In this document: piece by piece, positions 18,776 to 33,487 of the stretch
Position numbering within the stretch: the stretch's first letter is position 1
Layout of the letters: each line of letters begins with the position of its first letter
DNA from: Cognatiluteimonas lumbrici
Lineage (GTDB): Bacteria; Pseudomonadota; Gammaproteobacteria; Xanthomonadales; Xanthomonadaceae
Reading direction: 5' to 3'
NCBI RefSeq assembly: GCF_006476065.1
Contig: NZ_ML636798.1
Coordinates: 1,098,906-1,162,905, forward strand
DNA length: 64,000 bases
The notes under the pieces: model-generated
What the model was told of the DNA's origin: nothing
Seen by the model: only the letters and a program-made list of their open reading frames with translations
Databases searched by the model: none
Program-made: the position numbers and the translations under genes

Positions 18776-18978
18776 GCATGCCGTCCGCGCAGCGGGTGTG
18801 TCGCCGCGCCACCTCCCCTGATGGCGGCGCGGGCTGCGGTCCGTCGTTCGCGGGCACGGACAACCACTCCACTATCGGCGCTGCCGGGTGGCCTGTCTGC
18901 GCCCCGGCGTCCGTGTTCCTTGACTACACGTCCCGCCCGTGGGTTGATGGCCGGGGCAGAGCACCGCAAGGGGATGCG

Positions 18979-20031
18979 ATGTCGCTCGAAACCGTTCCCT
19001 CGACCAGTTTCCTGACCGAGGCCTTCCAGGCCAACGACCAGTTCGATGCCTGGCGGGAAGTGATCTCGGTCGTGTTCAACGTGGCGCCGCTGGAGCCCGA
19101 GGCCGCCGGGCACGGTTTCTTCGCCCTCGCCAGGGCCTTCCACCTCGGCGACCTGGTGCTGGTCAACACCCGTTTCGACGCCCAGCGCTTCCTGCGCACG
19201 CCGCGCGACATCCGCACCGACTGGCTCGACCACTACCTGGTGCAGTTCTACCGCGAAGGCGGCTACGTCGGCCTCGCCGGCGGCGAGCAGCTCGAGATCG
19301 CCCCGGGCAGCGTTTCGGTGCTGGACCTCGCGCAGCCGGTGGACACGCGCGCCAGCGCGGCCGAGTGCCTGTCGCTGGTGGTGCCGCGCGACCTGATGGA
19401 ATCCGTGGTCCCGCACGGCGAAGGCCTGCATGGCCGGATCCTGGACAACGCCGCGGGCGGCCTGCTCGGCGACCATCTCGCCAGCCTCGAGCGGCGGCTG
19501 CCCGGCCTGGAGGCGTCGCAGACGCCGGACATCGTGCGCGCCACCTGCCACCTGGTGGGCGCGTGCCTGCGCCCGACCGCCGACGGGATCGCCCGATCGC
19601 GCGAACAGATCGATGCGCTGCTGGTCGCGCGCATCCGCCGCGAGGTCGACCAGGGCATCCGCGCCGACGGCGGCACCGGCCTCACCCCGGAGGCGATCGG
19701 CCGCTCGGTCGGCCTGTCCCGCTCGCGCCTGTACGCACTGATGAAACCGCACGGCGGCGTGCGCCGCTTCGTGCAGGGTCGCAGGTTGCTGCACGTGCAC
19801 GCGGCGCTGGCGACACCGGGCGAACACAGTTCGGTGATGGCGCTGGCGGACCGCTTCGGCTTCAGCAGCCACGCCCACCTCAGCCGGGCCTTCCGGCAAC
19901 ATTTCGGCTACAGCCCGAGCGACGTGCGCGAGCACCCCGTTGCGGTGCTGCAGGCGCGCGCCGCGCTGGGCGTCGCGACCGGGGACGACGCCCCCGGGTT
20001 CGACGACTGGATCAGGACGTTGCGCGGCTGA
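18979..20031 (+). CDS. AraC-family transcriptional regulator (350 aa)
   Basis: A DNA-binding regulator with an N-terminal cupin-like ligand domain of the AraC_binding_2 kind (about residues 20-210) and a C-terminal double helix-turn-helix. The second helix-turn-helix holds ALADRFGFSSHAHLSRAFRQHFGYSPSDVR, a standard AraC/XylS ending. The start ATG 18979 has AAGGGG eight bases upstream; the longer open frame (from 18778) runs through the intergenic hairpin and is unlikely. No obvious target operon is adjacent. A weak TTGACT (18920-18925) may belong to its promoter. The ligand is unknown. Confidence 0.85.
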   Translation: MSLETVPSTSFLTEAFQANDQFDAWREVISVVFNVAPLEPEAAGHGFFALARAFHLGDLVLVNTRFDAQRFLRTPRDIRTDWLDHYLVQFYREGGYVGLAGGEQLEIAPGSVSVLDLAQPVDTRASAAECLSLVVPRDLMESVVPHGEGLHGRILDNAAGGLLGDHLASLERRLPGLEASQTPDIVRATCHLVGACLRPTADGIARSREQIDALLVARIRREVDQGIRADGGTGLTPEAIGRSVGLSRSRLYALMKPHGGVRRFVQGRRLLHVHAALATPGEHSSVMALADRFGFSSHAHLSRAFRQHFGYSPSDVREHPVAVLQARAALGVATGDDAPGFDDWIRTLRG

Positions 20032-20048
20032 CGGAGCGCGACTTGCGC

Positions 20049-20076
20049 GGTCGCGGCGCGAGCGCCGCTCCTACAG
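20049..20076. repeat. REP-like palindrome between araC-type gene and tkt
   Basis: GCGGCGC (20053-20059) and GCGCCGC (20062-20068) pair with a 2-base loop. They are followed by TCCTACAG, so the reverse strand reads TGTAGGAGCGGC at its head. This matches the common form of repetitive extragenic palindromes in Xanthomonas/Lysobacter relatives (recall, not searched). It lies between convergent genes, where it may also end transcription. The TAG of its head is the stop codon of tkt. Confidence 0.65.
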
Positions 20077-22056
20077 GGAGCGGGCGGCTTCGACGACGTG
20101 CTCGACGGTGAAGCCGAAGTGCGGGAACAGGTCGCCGGCCGGCGCGCTGGCGCCGAAGCGGTCGAGCCCGACCACGGCCCCGTCCAGGCCGACGTACTTG
20201 CGCCAGAAGTCCGGCACGCCGGCCTCGATCGCCACGCGCCTGCGGCACGACGGCGGCAGCACCGAATCGCGGTACCCGGCGTCCTGGCGGTCGAACACGT
20301 CGGTCGAGGGCATGGACACCACGCGGACCTTGTCGCCGAGCTTCGCCGCGGCCTCCATCGCCAGCCCGACCTCGGAGCCGGTGGCGATCAGGATCAGCTC
20401 CGGCGCGCCGGCCGAATCCTTCAGCACGTAGCCGCCTCGCGCGATCGCCTGCACCTGGTCGCCCGTGCGCGGCTGGTGCGCGAGCGACTGGCGCGAGAAC
20501 ACCAGGCAGCTGGGGCCGTCGCGGCGCTCGATCGCGGCCTTCCAGCACACCGCCGACTCCACCGCGTCGCATGGCCGCCACACGTCGTTGTGCGGGATGT
20601 GGCGCAGCGCGGCCAGGTGCTCCACCGGCTGGTGGGTCGGGCCGTCCTCGCCGAGGCCGATCGAATCGTGCGTGTACACATGGATCGCGTGCGCCCCCAT
20701 CAGCGCGCTCATGCGCACCGCGTTGCGCGCGTAGTCGCTGAACACCAGGAAGGTGGCGTCGTAGGGGACGAAGCAGCCGTGCACGGCGAGGCCGTTGGAG
20801 ATCGCGGTCATCGCGAACTCGCGCACCCCGTAGTAGATGTAGTTGGCGTCGCGGTCGTCGCTGGTCACGCTCTTGCTGCCCTTCCACAGGGTCAGGTTGG
20901 AGTGGGCCAGGTCGGCGGAGCCCCCGACCAGCTCCGGCAGCAGCGGCGCGAAGGCCTCGATCGCCATCTGCGAGGCCTTGCGCGAGGCGACCTCCGGGCC
21001 CTCCTGCTGCAGCTTCGCGATGAACGCCCGGGCGTCTGCGTCGAAGCCTTCGGGGAGTTCGCCGCGCGAACGACGCACCAGCTCGGCGGCCGCGTCGGGA
21101 TGCCGCTTCGCGTAGGCGTCGAACAGCTCGTTCCACTGGTGCTCGCGCACGGTGCCGGCGTTGTTCGCGCGCCACGCGGCGCGGATCTCCTCCGGAATCT
21201 CGAACGGGCCATGCTTCCAGCCCAGCGCCTCGCGCGTGGCCGCGACCTCGTCCTTGCCCAGCGGCGCCCCGTGCGACGACTCCTTGCCGGCCTTGTTGGG
21301 GGAGCCGTAGCCGATGGTGGTGCGGCAGCACAGCAGCGTCGGCTTGTCCTGCGAGCGCAACGCCTCCTCGATCGCGGCCTTGACGCTCTCCGGATCGTGG
21401 CCGTCGACGTCGCGGACCACGTTCCAGCCGTAGGCCTCGAAGCGCGCCGGGGTGTCATCGGTGAACCAGCCGGCGACGTCGCCGTCGATCGAGATGTGGT
21501 TGTCGTCCCAGAACGCGACCAGCTTGTTCAGGCCCCAGGTGCCCGCCAGCGAGGCCGCTTCGTGGGAGATGCCCTCCATCATGCAGCCGTCGCCCATGAA
21601 CACCCAGGTGCGGTGGTCCACGACCTCGAACTCGGGGCGGTTGAAGCGCTGCGCCAGCAGCTTCTCGGCCAGCGCCATGCCGACCGCGTTGGCGAAGCCC
21701 TGGCCGAGCGGGCCGGTGGTGGTCTCCACCCCGGCGGTGACGAAGTTCTCCGGGTGGCCCGGGGTCTTCGACCCGAGCTGCCTGAAGTTGCGCAACTCCT
21801 CGATCGGCAGGTCGTAGCCGGACAGGTGCAGCAGCGCGTACTGCAGCATCGAGCCGTGGCCGTTGGACAGCACGAAACGGTCGCGGTTGAACCACTTCGG
21901 GTTGTTCGGGTTGTGCTGCAGGTAGTCGTTCCACAGCACTTCGGCGATGTCCGCCATCCCCATCGGCATCCCCGGGTGCCCCGACTTCGCCGCCTCCACG
22001 GCATCGATGGCGAGGAAGCGGATGGCGTTGGCGAGGTCGCGGCGGGTGGGGGTCAT
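20071..22056 (-). CDS. tkt: Transketolase (661 aa)
   Basis: Thiamine-diphosphate enzyme of the non-oxidative pentose phosphate pathway that moves two-carbon units between sugar phosphates. The N-terminal signature [25 protein letters not shown], the ThDP/Mg motif [11 protein letters not shown] through [10 protein letters not shown], the conserved [14 protein letters not shown] segment and the C-terminal domain ([11 protein letters not shown]) are intact. The ATG at 22056 has GGAAG about seven bases upstream. The TAG stop falls in a REP-like element. In related genomes tkt sits by gapA; here accessory genes separate them. Confidence 0.96.
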   Translation of the reverse strand: MTPTRRDLANAIRFLAIDAVEAAKSGHPGMPMGMADIAEVLWNDYLQHNPNNPKWFNRDRFVLSNGHGSMLQYALLHLSGYDLPIEELRNFRQLGSKTPGHPENFVTAGVETTTGPLGQGFANAVGMALAEKLLAQRFNRPEFEVVDHRTWVFMGDGCMMEGISHEAASLAGTWGLNKLVAFWDDNHISIDGDVAGWFTDDTPARFEAYGWNVVRDVDGHDPESVKAAIEEALRSQDKPTLLCCRTTIGYGSPNKAGKESSHGAPLGKDEVAATREALGWKHGPFEIPEEIRAAWRANNAGTVREHQWNELFDAYAKRHPDAAAELVRRSRGELPEGFDADARAFIAKLQQEGPEVASRKASQMAIEAFAPLLPELVGGSADLAHSNLTLWKGSKSVTSDDRDANYIYYGVREFAMTAISNGLAVHGCFVPYDATFLVFSDYARNAVRMSALMGAHAIHVYTHDSIGLGEDGPTHQPVEHLAALRHIPHNDVWRPCDAVESAVCWKAAIERRDGPSCLVFSRQSLAHQPRTGDQVQAIARGGYVLKDSAGAPELILIATGSEVGLAMEAAAKLGDKVRVVSMPSTDVFDRQDAGYRDSVLPPSCRRRVAIEAGVPDFWRKYVGLDGAVVGLDRFGASAPAGDLFPHFGFTVEHVVEAARSL

Positions 22057-22096
22057 GGCGGCTTCCGGGCAGCCCCGGTCGTGGGTTGCGATCCCC

Positions 22097-23416
22097 TCAT
22101 TCTCCCACAGCGCGCGCGTCGGCAGGCTCGACCTCGCGCCCGGCCACCAGGGTCGCGATGCCGAGGTCGCCGCTGACGTTCACGGTCGTGCGGCACATGT
22201 CGAGGAAGCGGTCCACGCCGAGGATCAGGCCGATGCCCTCCGGCGGCACGCCGACCATGCCGCAGATCAACGCCACCACCGGCAGCGAGCCGGCGGGCAC
22301 GCCGGCGGTGCCGATGCCGCCGAGGATGCACACGAACATCACCATCGCCTGCTGCGCCAGGCTGAGCTCGACGCCGAAGAACTGCGCCAGGAACAGCACC
22401 GTCACGCCCTCGAACAGCGCGGTGCCGTTCTGGTTGGCGGTGGCGCCGACCGTGAGCACGAAGCGGGAGACCTTGGCCGGCAGGCGCAGCTCGGTCTCGG
22501 CCACCTTCAGCGCGGTCGGCAGGGTGGCGTTCGAGGACGCGGTGGAGAACGCCATCACCATCGCTTCCTGGATGCCCTTGAAGAAGGCCAGCGGCGACTT
22601 GCCGGCGATGGTCTTCAGCAGCAGCGAGTACACCACGAACATGTGCAGCGACAGCGCCAGCAGCACCACCCCGACGTAGGCACCGAGCCGCGCCAGCAGG
22701 TCCCAGCCGAACAGCGCCGCCAGGTTGAACATGAAGCAGAACACCGCGTACGGCGCCAGCCGGATCACCAGCCCGATCAGCGTCATCGAGACCTCGAACA
22801 GGCCCTCGATGCCGCGCTTGAGGGAGTCCACCGCCGGGCCGCGGCTGAGCACGATGCCGACGCCGACCATGATCGCGAAGAACATCACCGCCAGGATGGC
22901 GTTGTTGGCCGCCGCCGTGATGATGTTGTCGGGCACGATCTCCAGCAGCATGTTGACGCCCTGGGCCTGGCCCGCGCTGTCGCGCACGATCGCGCTGGCG
23001 CGGTCGGAGCTGTCGGCCAGCATCTGCGCCGCGGCGGCGCGGTCCACGCCGGCGCCCGGCTCCAGCCAGTTCACCAGCAGCAGGCCGATCATCACCGCGA
23101 TGCCGGAGATGAACACGGTGTAGCCGAGGGTGCGCCAGCCGACCCGGCCCAGCGCGCGCACGTCGCCCATCTCGGCGATGCCGACCACCAGCGCCGAGAA
23201 CAGCAGCGGGATCACCAGCATGAAGATCAGCCGCAGGAACAGCTGTCCGGCCGGCTGCGTGACGTAGTTGGTCAGCCACTGGACCCATTCGGCGTCGGCG
23301 CCGGCAGTGCCGTAGGCGATGAGGCCGGCCACCAGGCCGGCGATGAAGCCGATCGCCATCTTCCAGTGCAACGGCATGCGGTCCCGCTTCGCGACGGGCG
23401 TCTCGTTTCGTGGCAT
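22097..23416 (-). CDS. Dicarboxylate/amino acid:cation symporter, DctA/GltP family (439 aa)
   Basis: Inner-membrane secondary transporter (DAACS family) importing C4-dicarboxylates or glutamate/aspartate with H+ or Na+. About eight helices are visible, and the two re-entrant loops are marked by the serine-rich motif [12 protein letters not shown] and by [29 protein letters not shown] carries the helix 7 NMDGT-like ligand/cation site (here NQNGT), and [17 protein letters not shown] is the helix 8 substrate motif. The start is ATG 23416 with GGGAGGG at about six bases. The substrate cannot be fixed from sequence. It is divergent from the giant kinase gene across 159 bases with no clear promoter. 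Confidence 0.92.
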   Translation of the reverse strand: MPRNETPVAKRDRMPLHWKMAIGFIAGLVAGLIAYGTAGADAEWVQWLTNYVTQPAGQLFLRLIFMLVIPLLFSALVVGIAEMGDVRALGRVGWRTLGYTVFISGIAVMIGLLLVNWLEPGAGVDRAAAAQMLADSSDRASAIVRDSAGQAQGVNMLLEIVPDNIITAAANNAILAVMFFAIMVGVGIVLSRGPAVDSLKRGIEGLFEVSMTLIGLVIRLAPYAVFCFMFNLAALFGWDLLARLGAYVGVVLLALSLHMFVVYSLLLKTIAGKSPLAFFKGIQEAMVMAFSTASSNATLPTALKVAETELRLPAKVSRFVLTVGATANQNGTALFEGVTVLFLAQFFGVELSLAQQAMVMFVCILGGIGTAGVPAGSLPVVALICGMVGVPPEGIGLILGVDRFLDMCRTTVNVSGDLGIATLVAGREVEPADARAVGE

Positions 23417-23575
23417 CCACGGCCCTCCCTCAGGTCGCCCGCAGCTTACACCAGCGCGTTTCCGGGGCCCGGCGTGAAGGCTGCGTGCACGTGGCGGCGA
23501 CACCGCATGGGCTACCTTTCGCTGTCCGGTCGTCCGCTCCGTCAGGTGGGCGGGCCGTGCATGACAGGGGGATCC

Positions 23576-29025
<5,450 letters not shown>

Positions 29026-29041
<16 letters not shown>

Positions 29042-31146
29042 ACCACGACGCTCCGCCACCCGAGGTGCGCGACCAGCCCGGCGGCGCGCCGGTCAACATC
29101 CTGCTGGTGGACGACCAGCCGGGGCGCCTGCTGACCTATCGCGCGATCCTGGAGCCGCTCGGGGAGCGCCTGGTCGAGGCGACCTCGGGCGAGGAAGCGC
29201 TGAAGCGGCTGATGGAGGAGGAGTTCGCGGTCATCCTGCTCGACGTCAACATGCCCGGCATGGACGGCTTCGAGACAGCGAACATGATCCACCAGCACCC
29301 GCGCTTCGAGAAGACGCCGATCATCTTCGTTACCGCGGTCAACGTCACCGACATGGACCGGCTGCGGGGCTACAAGCTGGGCGCGGTGGACTACGTGATG
29401 GTGCCGGTGATCCCGGAGATCCTGCGCAGCAAGGTGGTGGTGCTGGTGGAGCTGTTCCGCAAGCGCCGCGAGCTGCAGCAGGCCAACGCCGCGCTGGAGG
29501 CCGAGAAGGCGCGCGAGCTCGGCCGCCTCAACGAATCGCTGCGCGCGACCAACGCCGAGCTGGCGGCGCGCAACCGGGAGTTGCGCAACGAGGTCGGCGA
29601 ACGCGCGCGCGCGGAGCGACGGCTACGCTTCCTCGCCGACACGATCCCCTCGATCGTCTGGACCTGTTCGCCGGACGGCACCCTCACCTACGCCAACCAG
29701 CACTGGTACGAGTTCTACGGGCGCCCGTCCGACGGCGGCCCGATCGACCTCAACAAGCTGGTGCTGCACCCGGACGACAGCGGACCCGTTCGCGCATTGA
29801 TCGAACGCTCGCTCGCCCGTGGCGAGAAGTTCGAGTTCGAGGCGCGCCACCGCAGCCGCGACGGCGACTACTGCTGGTACATCACCCGCGCGGTGCCCTG
29901 GCGCGACGAACTGGGCCGGCTGACCGCGTGGTTCGGCGTATCCACCAGCGTGCACGAGATGAAGCAGCTCATGCAGCAGCTGCAGGAAACCGACCGCCGC
30001 AAGGACGAGTTCCTCGCCACCCTGGCGCACGAGCTGCGCAACCCGCTGGCGCCGCTGCTGAACGCGGTGAACGTGCGTCGCATGTCCAGCCCGGGCGCGG
30101 CCGACGACCCGCTGCAGGGGCTGATGGAGCGCCAGCTCGCCATGCTGGTGCGCCTGATCGACGACCTGCTGGACGTGGCCCGCATCACCCGCGGCAAGCT
30201 CGTGCTGCGCCCGCAGCCGACCACGCTGCAGGACGTGCTGTCCTCCGCCGTCGAGACCGCGCGGCCGCAGCTGGAACAGGGCGGGCATCCCCTGACGCTG
30301 CGCGTGCCCGACGCACCGGTGCCGCTGCAGGCGGACCCGATGCGGCTGTCGCAGGTGTTCGCCAACCTGCTGAACAACGCCGCGAAGTACTCGGACCCGG
30401 GCAGCGGGATCGTGCTCGAGGCCAGCGTCGGCGACGAGATCGACGTCCGTGTCCGCGACCGCGGCATCGGCCTCGACGAGGCGCAGACGCGCGAGATCTT
30501 CGAGCTGTTCGTGCAGGCCGACAGCGCGCTCGAGCGCGCGCGCGGCGGGCTGGGCATCGGCCTGACCCTGGTACGGCAGCTGGTCGAAATGCACGGCGGC
30601 GTGGTGCAGGTGCACAGCGAAGGCCCCGGCAAGGGCGCCGAGTTCAGCGTACGGCTGCCGCTCAGCGGCGTGTCCGAGGCGCAGGCGCGGGCCGCGAACG
30701 ACGATGCGGCTCCGCCCGCGCGCGCCGCCGGCGCGCCTGCCGGACCCGGCCCGGCACGGCACGGCCGGTCGACGCGCGCGCTGGTGCTGGACGACAACCG
30801 CGACGCCGCCGACACGCTGGCGATGATGCTCGACCTGCTCGGCATGGAAGTGCGGACGCTTTACGACCCGACCGAGTTCGACCAGGCGTTCGTGGCGTTC
30901 GCGCCCGACGTGGTGTTCCTGGACGTCGGCATGCCGGGGCGCAGCGGCTACGACGTCGCCGCCGCGCTGCGCGCGATGCCCGGCGGCGCCGACGTCCTGC
31001 TGGTGGCGGTCACCGGCTGGGGCCAGCCCGAGGACCGGCGCCGGACCCGCGAGGCAGGCTTCGACCAGCACCTGGTGAAGCCCCCCGACCTGCCCGCGAT
31101 CCAGGAGATCTGCGGCGAGCTGGCCAATCGCCGGGGCGTGGCGTGA
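29026..31146 (+). CDS. Hybrid histidine kinase REC-PAS-HisKA-HATPase-REC (706 aa)
   Basis: A cytosolic hybrid kinase. The N-terminal receiver ([13 protein letters not shown]) has phospho-acceptor D73 in [12 protein letters not shown] coiled-coil linker is followed by a PAS domain (about 200-320, [22 protein letters not shown]). HisKA follows with H335 ([13 protein letters not shown]), then an ATPase domain with N box [10 protein letters not shown]1 RDRGIGL and G2 [10 protein letters not shown], and a C-terminal receiver with D633 ([11 protein letters not shown]). The start ATG 29026 overlaps the giant kinase gene by 16 bases, and its end is coupled to the third kinase-like gene by GTGA. The N-terminal receiver may take phosphate from the upstream kinase. 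Confidence 0.92.
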
Positions 31147-31808
31147 ACCTGCCCCACCCCGACCACGCCTGGCTGGACCGCCTGGCGCACGACCTGCGCG
31201 GGCCGCTGGCCCCGCTGCAGACGGCGACCTACCTGCTCCGGCGCGACGACCTCGACGAGGCACGCCGCGCCGAGTTGCTGGCCACCCTCGACCGCCAGGT
31301 CCGACGCCTCGCAGCCATGCTCGACGAGCTGGGCGACTGGGTGCGCGCGGACCGCGGCCGGCTGCTCGGCAACCGCGAGCCGGTCGAACCGGCGATGCTG
31401 CTCGACCACGCCCTGGTCGGCGCCGGGCTCGCCGGCACGCCGGTGGACGACGACGGCCAGGTGGTCCTGGTGGATGCGGATGCGCAGCGGCTGACCCAGC
31501 TGCTGCGTACCCTGCTCGACTTCGCGCGCGCGCACGACGCGACGCCCGCCATCTCGCTGCGCAGCGGGTCCGGGCGCATCACGATCCGCGTCGCCGTGCC
31601 CGGGATCCCGGTGGATGCGCCCGAGGCACTGGTGCGCGAGCCCCAGGCGCACCCCTACGACGAGGGACTGGGCCTGCGGCTGCTGCTGGCGCGGGAGATC
31701 GCGCGCGCCCACGGCGGCGAGCTGCTCGCCGGCGCGGACGGGGGCGCCCTGGTGTTCCGTTGCGAACTCCCGCTGGCGACCGGCGCGGACGCCAGGGCCA
31801 ACGCCTAG
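31143..31808 (+). CDS. Small histidine-kinase-like protein with degenerate ATP site (221 aa)
   Basis: A soluble protein with a HisKA-like N-terminus and an ATPase-like C-terminal half. The H box is kept (LAHDLRGPLAPLQ, H16), as is a G2-like GLGLRLLLAREIARAHGGEL. The N box reads LLRTLLDFARA where kinases have NLLDNA, so the Mg/ATP asparagine is replaced by phenylalanine. The G1 box (DxGxG) is absent, with VAVPGIPVDAP in its place. It probably cannot bind ATP normally. It could be a phosphotransfer (HPt-like) dimer, a phosphatase or an inhibitor for the two kinases encoded upstream; this is inference. The GTG start 31143 shares GTGA with the preceding stop. The stop overlaps the convergent batD stop. 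Confidence 0.8.
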   Translation: MNLPHPDHAWLDRLAHDLRGPLAPLQTATYLLRRDDLDEARRAELLATLDRQVRRLAAMLDELGDWVRADRGRLLGNREPVEPAMLLDHALVGAGLAGTPVDDDGQVVLVDADAQRLTQLLRTLLDFARAHDATPAISLRSGSGRITIRVAVPGIPVDAPEALVREPQAHPYDEGLGLRLLLAREIARAHGGELLAGADGGALVFRCELPLATGADARANA

Positions 31809-33487
31809 GGATACAGCGGCGGCAGCGGGTCGTCCTGCGGGGCCGCCTGCCTAGGGGCCCAGCGCGGACCACGCCGGAACGCCTCGCGCAGCGCACGCCG
31901 CGCGACGCTGCCGTCGCCGCCGGCCCAGCGCGCGCGCTGCAACAGTGCCACGGCCTCCCGCTGGCGCGGATCGGCGAGCCGCTCCGCAACTTCGTCGAGG
32001 CCTTGCGCAGGCGGCCGCGCGGTCGCGCACAAGGCATCGGCGACGTCGCCGAGATCGCCGGTGTCGAGCGCGCGCTGGAGCGACGCGCGCGCGTGCACGG
32101 AGTCCTGCGACCCGGGCAGCGCCGGCCCGGCGCCCGCCGACGGCCTGCGCGGCTGGCGATGCAAACCCCAGGCGAGCGTCAGCAACCAGGCCAGCGCGAA
32201 CAGCACCGTGGCGAATGCCCACGGCCTGACCTCGCCCTGCACGCCGGGCACCCGGATCCAGCCTTCGCCCGCGTCGGGCGGCGCGCCCGCACGGGACTCC
32301 CCCGGTCCGGGAACGGCGCCCGTCCCGCGTCCGCCGGTCACCGCCGGCGCCACTTCGACCTGCAGCGGCGGGAGGCTGGCGGTGCGCGCGGCACCGGCAC
32401 GCACGTCCCACCACGCGATCCTGGGCGACGGCACCTGGAGCGGGCCCGCGGCCGACGGCACGACCGAGAAACGCCGCAGCACCCGCGTGCGCGGACGCCC
32501 GTCCACGAAGCCGTCGTCCGACTGCGGCGGATCGGCGAACACCTGCGCGCCGTCCATCGCCGGAAGTTCGATCTCCGGCAGCTGGGCCGCGCCGGCACCG
32601 TCCGCCGTCGCCTCGATCGTCACCGTGAACGCTTCCCCGGCGCGCGCCTGCTGCGGGGCGCCGCGCCAGCGCAGCGACAGGCTGCGCAGCGGCAGCCAGG
32701 GCTGCGGCGCGCCGGCCGGCGGCGTGCGCACGTCGAGCACGCGCGACGGACCGCTGGCACGCAGCGCGCGCCGGCCGTCGCCGAACAGGTCGTCGAAGAA
32801 GCCCGCGACCCCGCTACCCTCGAAGCGCGCGGGCGGCATCGCCAGCGTGCCGCTGCGTTCGGGCACCAGCAGGAAGTGGCGCTCGACCACGTTGTAGTCG
32901 CGCCCGTCGATGCTGCGCTGGTAACGCAGGTCCTGGCCGACGCGCTGCAGGCTGGCCCCTTCCGGCGGCGGCTGGTCCAGGGTGCCTGAGACCAGCGGGG
33001 TCGCGTAGTACAGGCGCACGGTGTAGCCGACCGCCTGCTGCACGTAGGGCGACTGCGCATCGGCCTCGGCCTCGATGAACACGTCGTCGCCGGCGCGGGC
33101 CGGCGTCGCCGCCGCGCCGGTCACGGTCAGCGTCAGCGGCGGCGTGCGCGTGCCGCCCACCTCGAGCGCCGGGATGCCGATCACGCCCTCGCGCCGCGGC
33201 CGCAACGCGACCGCGAACAGGCTGCGCGCCACGCTGCGCCCGTTGACCTGCTCGTAGCTGCGCCGGCTGGTATTCGCGCTCAGGTCGAAGTCGCGCCGCA
33301 ACGGCGCGTAGTCCGGCGGCCGCGCGGTCGCGCCCTCGACTTCGATGTTGAGGGTCGCGGTCTCGCCGAGCGCGATGCGGTCGCGGTCGAGCCACGCGCG
33401 CACCTGCTGCGCCTGCGCCGGCAGCGCCGCCAGCACCAGCAGCCAGCCCAGCAACCCGAACCGGAAGCCTGCATGCATGCCCTTCAT
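31805..33487 (-). CDS. batD: BatD family protein (560 aa)
   Basis: Periplasmic/membrane protein of the Bat (Bacteroides aerotolerance) system. It has a Sec signal (about residues 1-26, LPAQAQQ), repeated Ig-like beta domains (QVRAWLDRDRIALGETATLNIEVEG, then SPYVQQAVGYTVRLYY), the BatD signature SLSLRWRG, one membrane helix near residues 425-445 (WAFATVLFALAWLLTLAWGL) and a cytosolic tail. It is the last gene of moxR-DUF58-DUF4381-batA-batBC-batD, coupled to batBC by ATGA. The exact role is unknown; Bat/MoxR systems have been linked to envelope or oxidative stress and to chaperone-like assembly. Confidence 0.9.
   Translation of the reverse strand: MKGMHAGFRFGLLGWLLVLAALPAQAQQVRAWLDRDRIALGETATLNIEVEGATARPPDYAPLRRDFDLSANTSRRSYEQVNGRSVARSLFAVALRPRREGVIGIPALEVGGTRTPPLTLTVTGAAATPARAGDDVFIEAEADAQSPYVQQAVGYTVRLYYATPLVSGTLDQPPPEGASLQRVGQDLRYQRSIDGRDYNVVERHFLLVPERSGTLAMPPARFEGSGVAGFFDDLFGDGRRALRASGPSRVLDVRTPPAGAPQPWLPLRSLSLRWRGAPQQARAGEAFTVTIEATADGAGAAQLPEIELPAMDGAQVFADPPQSDDGFVDGRPRTRVLRRFSVVPSAAGPLQVPSPRIAWWDVRAGAARTASLPPLQVEVAPAVTGGRGTGAVPGPGESRAGAPPDAGEGWIRVPGVQGEVRPWAFATVLFALAWLLTLAWGLHRQPRRPSAGAGPALPGSQDSVHARASLQRALDTGDLGDVADALCATARPPAQGLDEVAERLADPRQREAVALLQRARWAGGDGSVARRALREAFRRGPRWAPRQAAPQDDPLPPLYP

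Noticed and set aside
18778-18978. Longer N-terminus for the AraC-family regulator
   Set aside because: The extra 67 codons cross the intergenic region after the ArsR hairpin and have no ribosome-binding site, whereas ATG 18979 has AAGGGG upstream.
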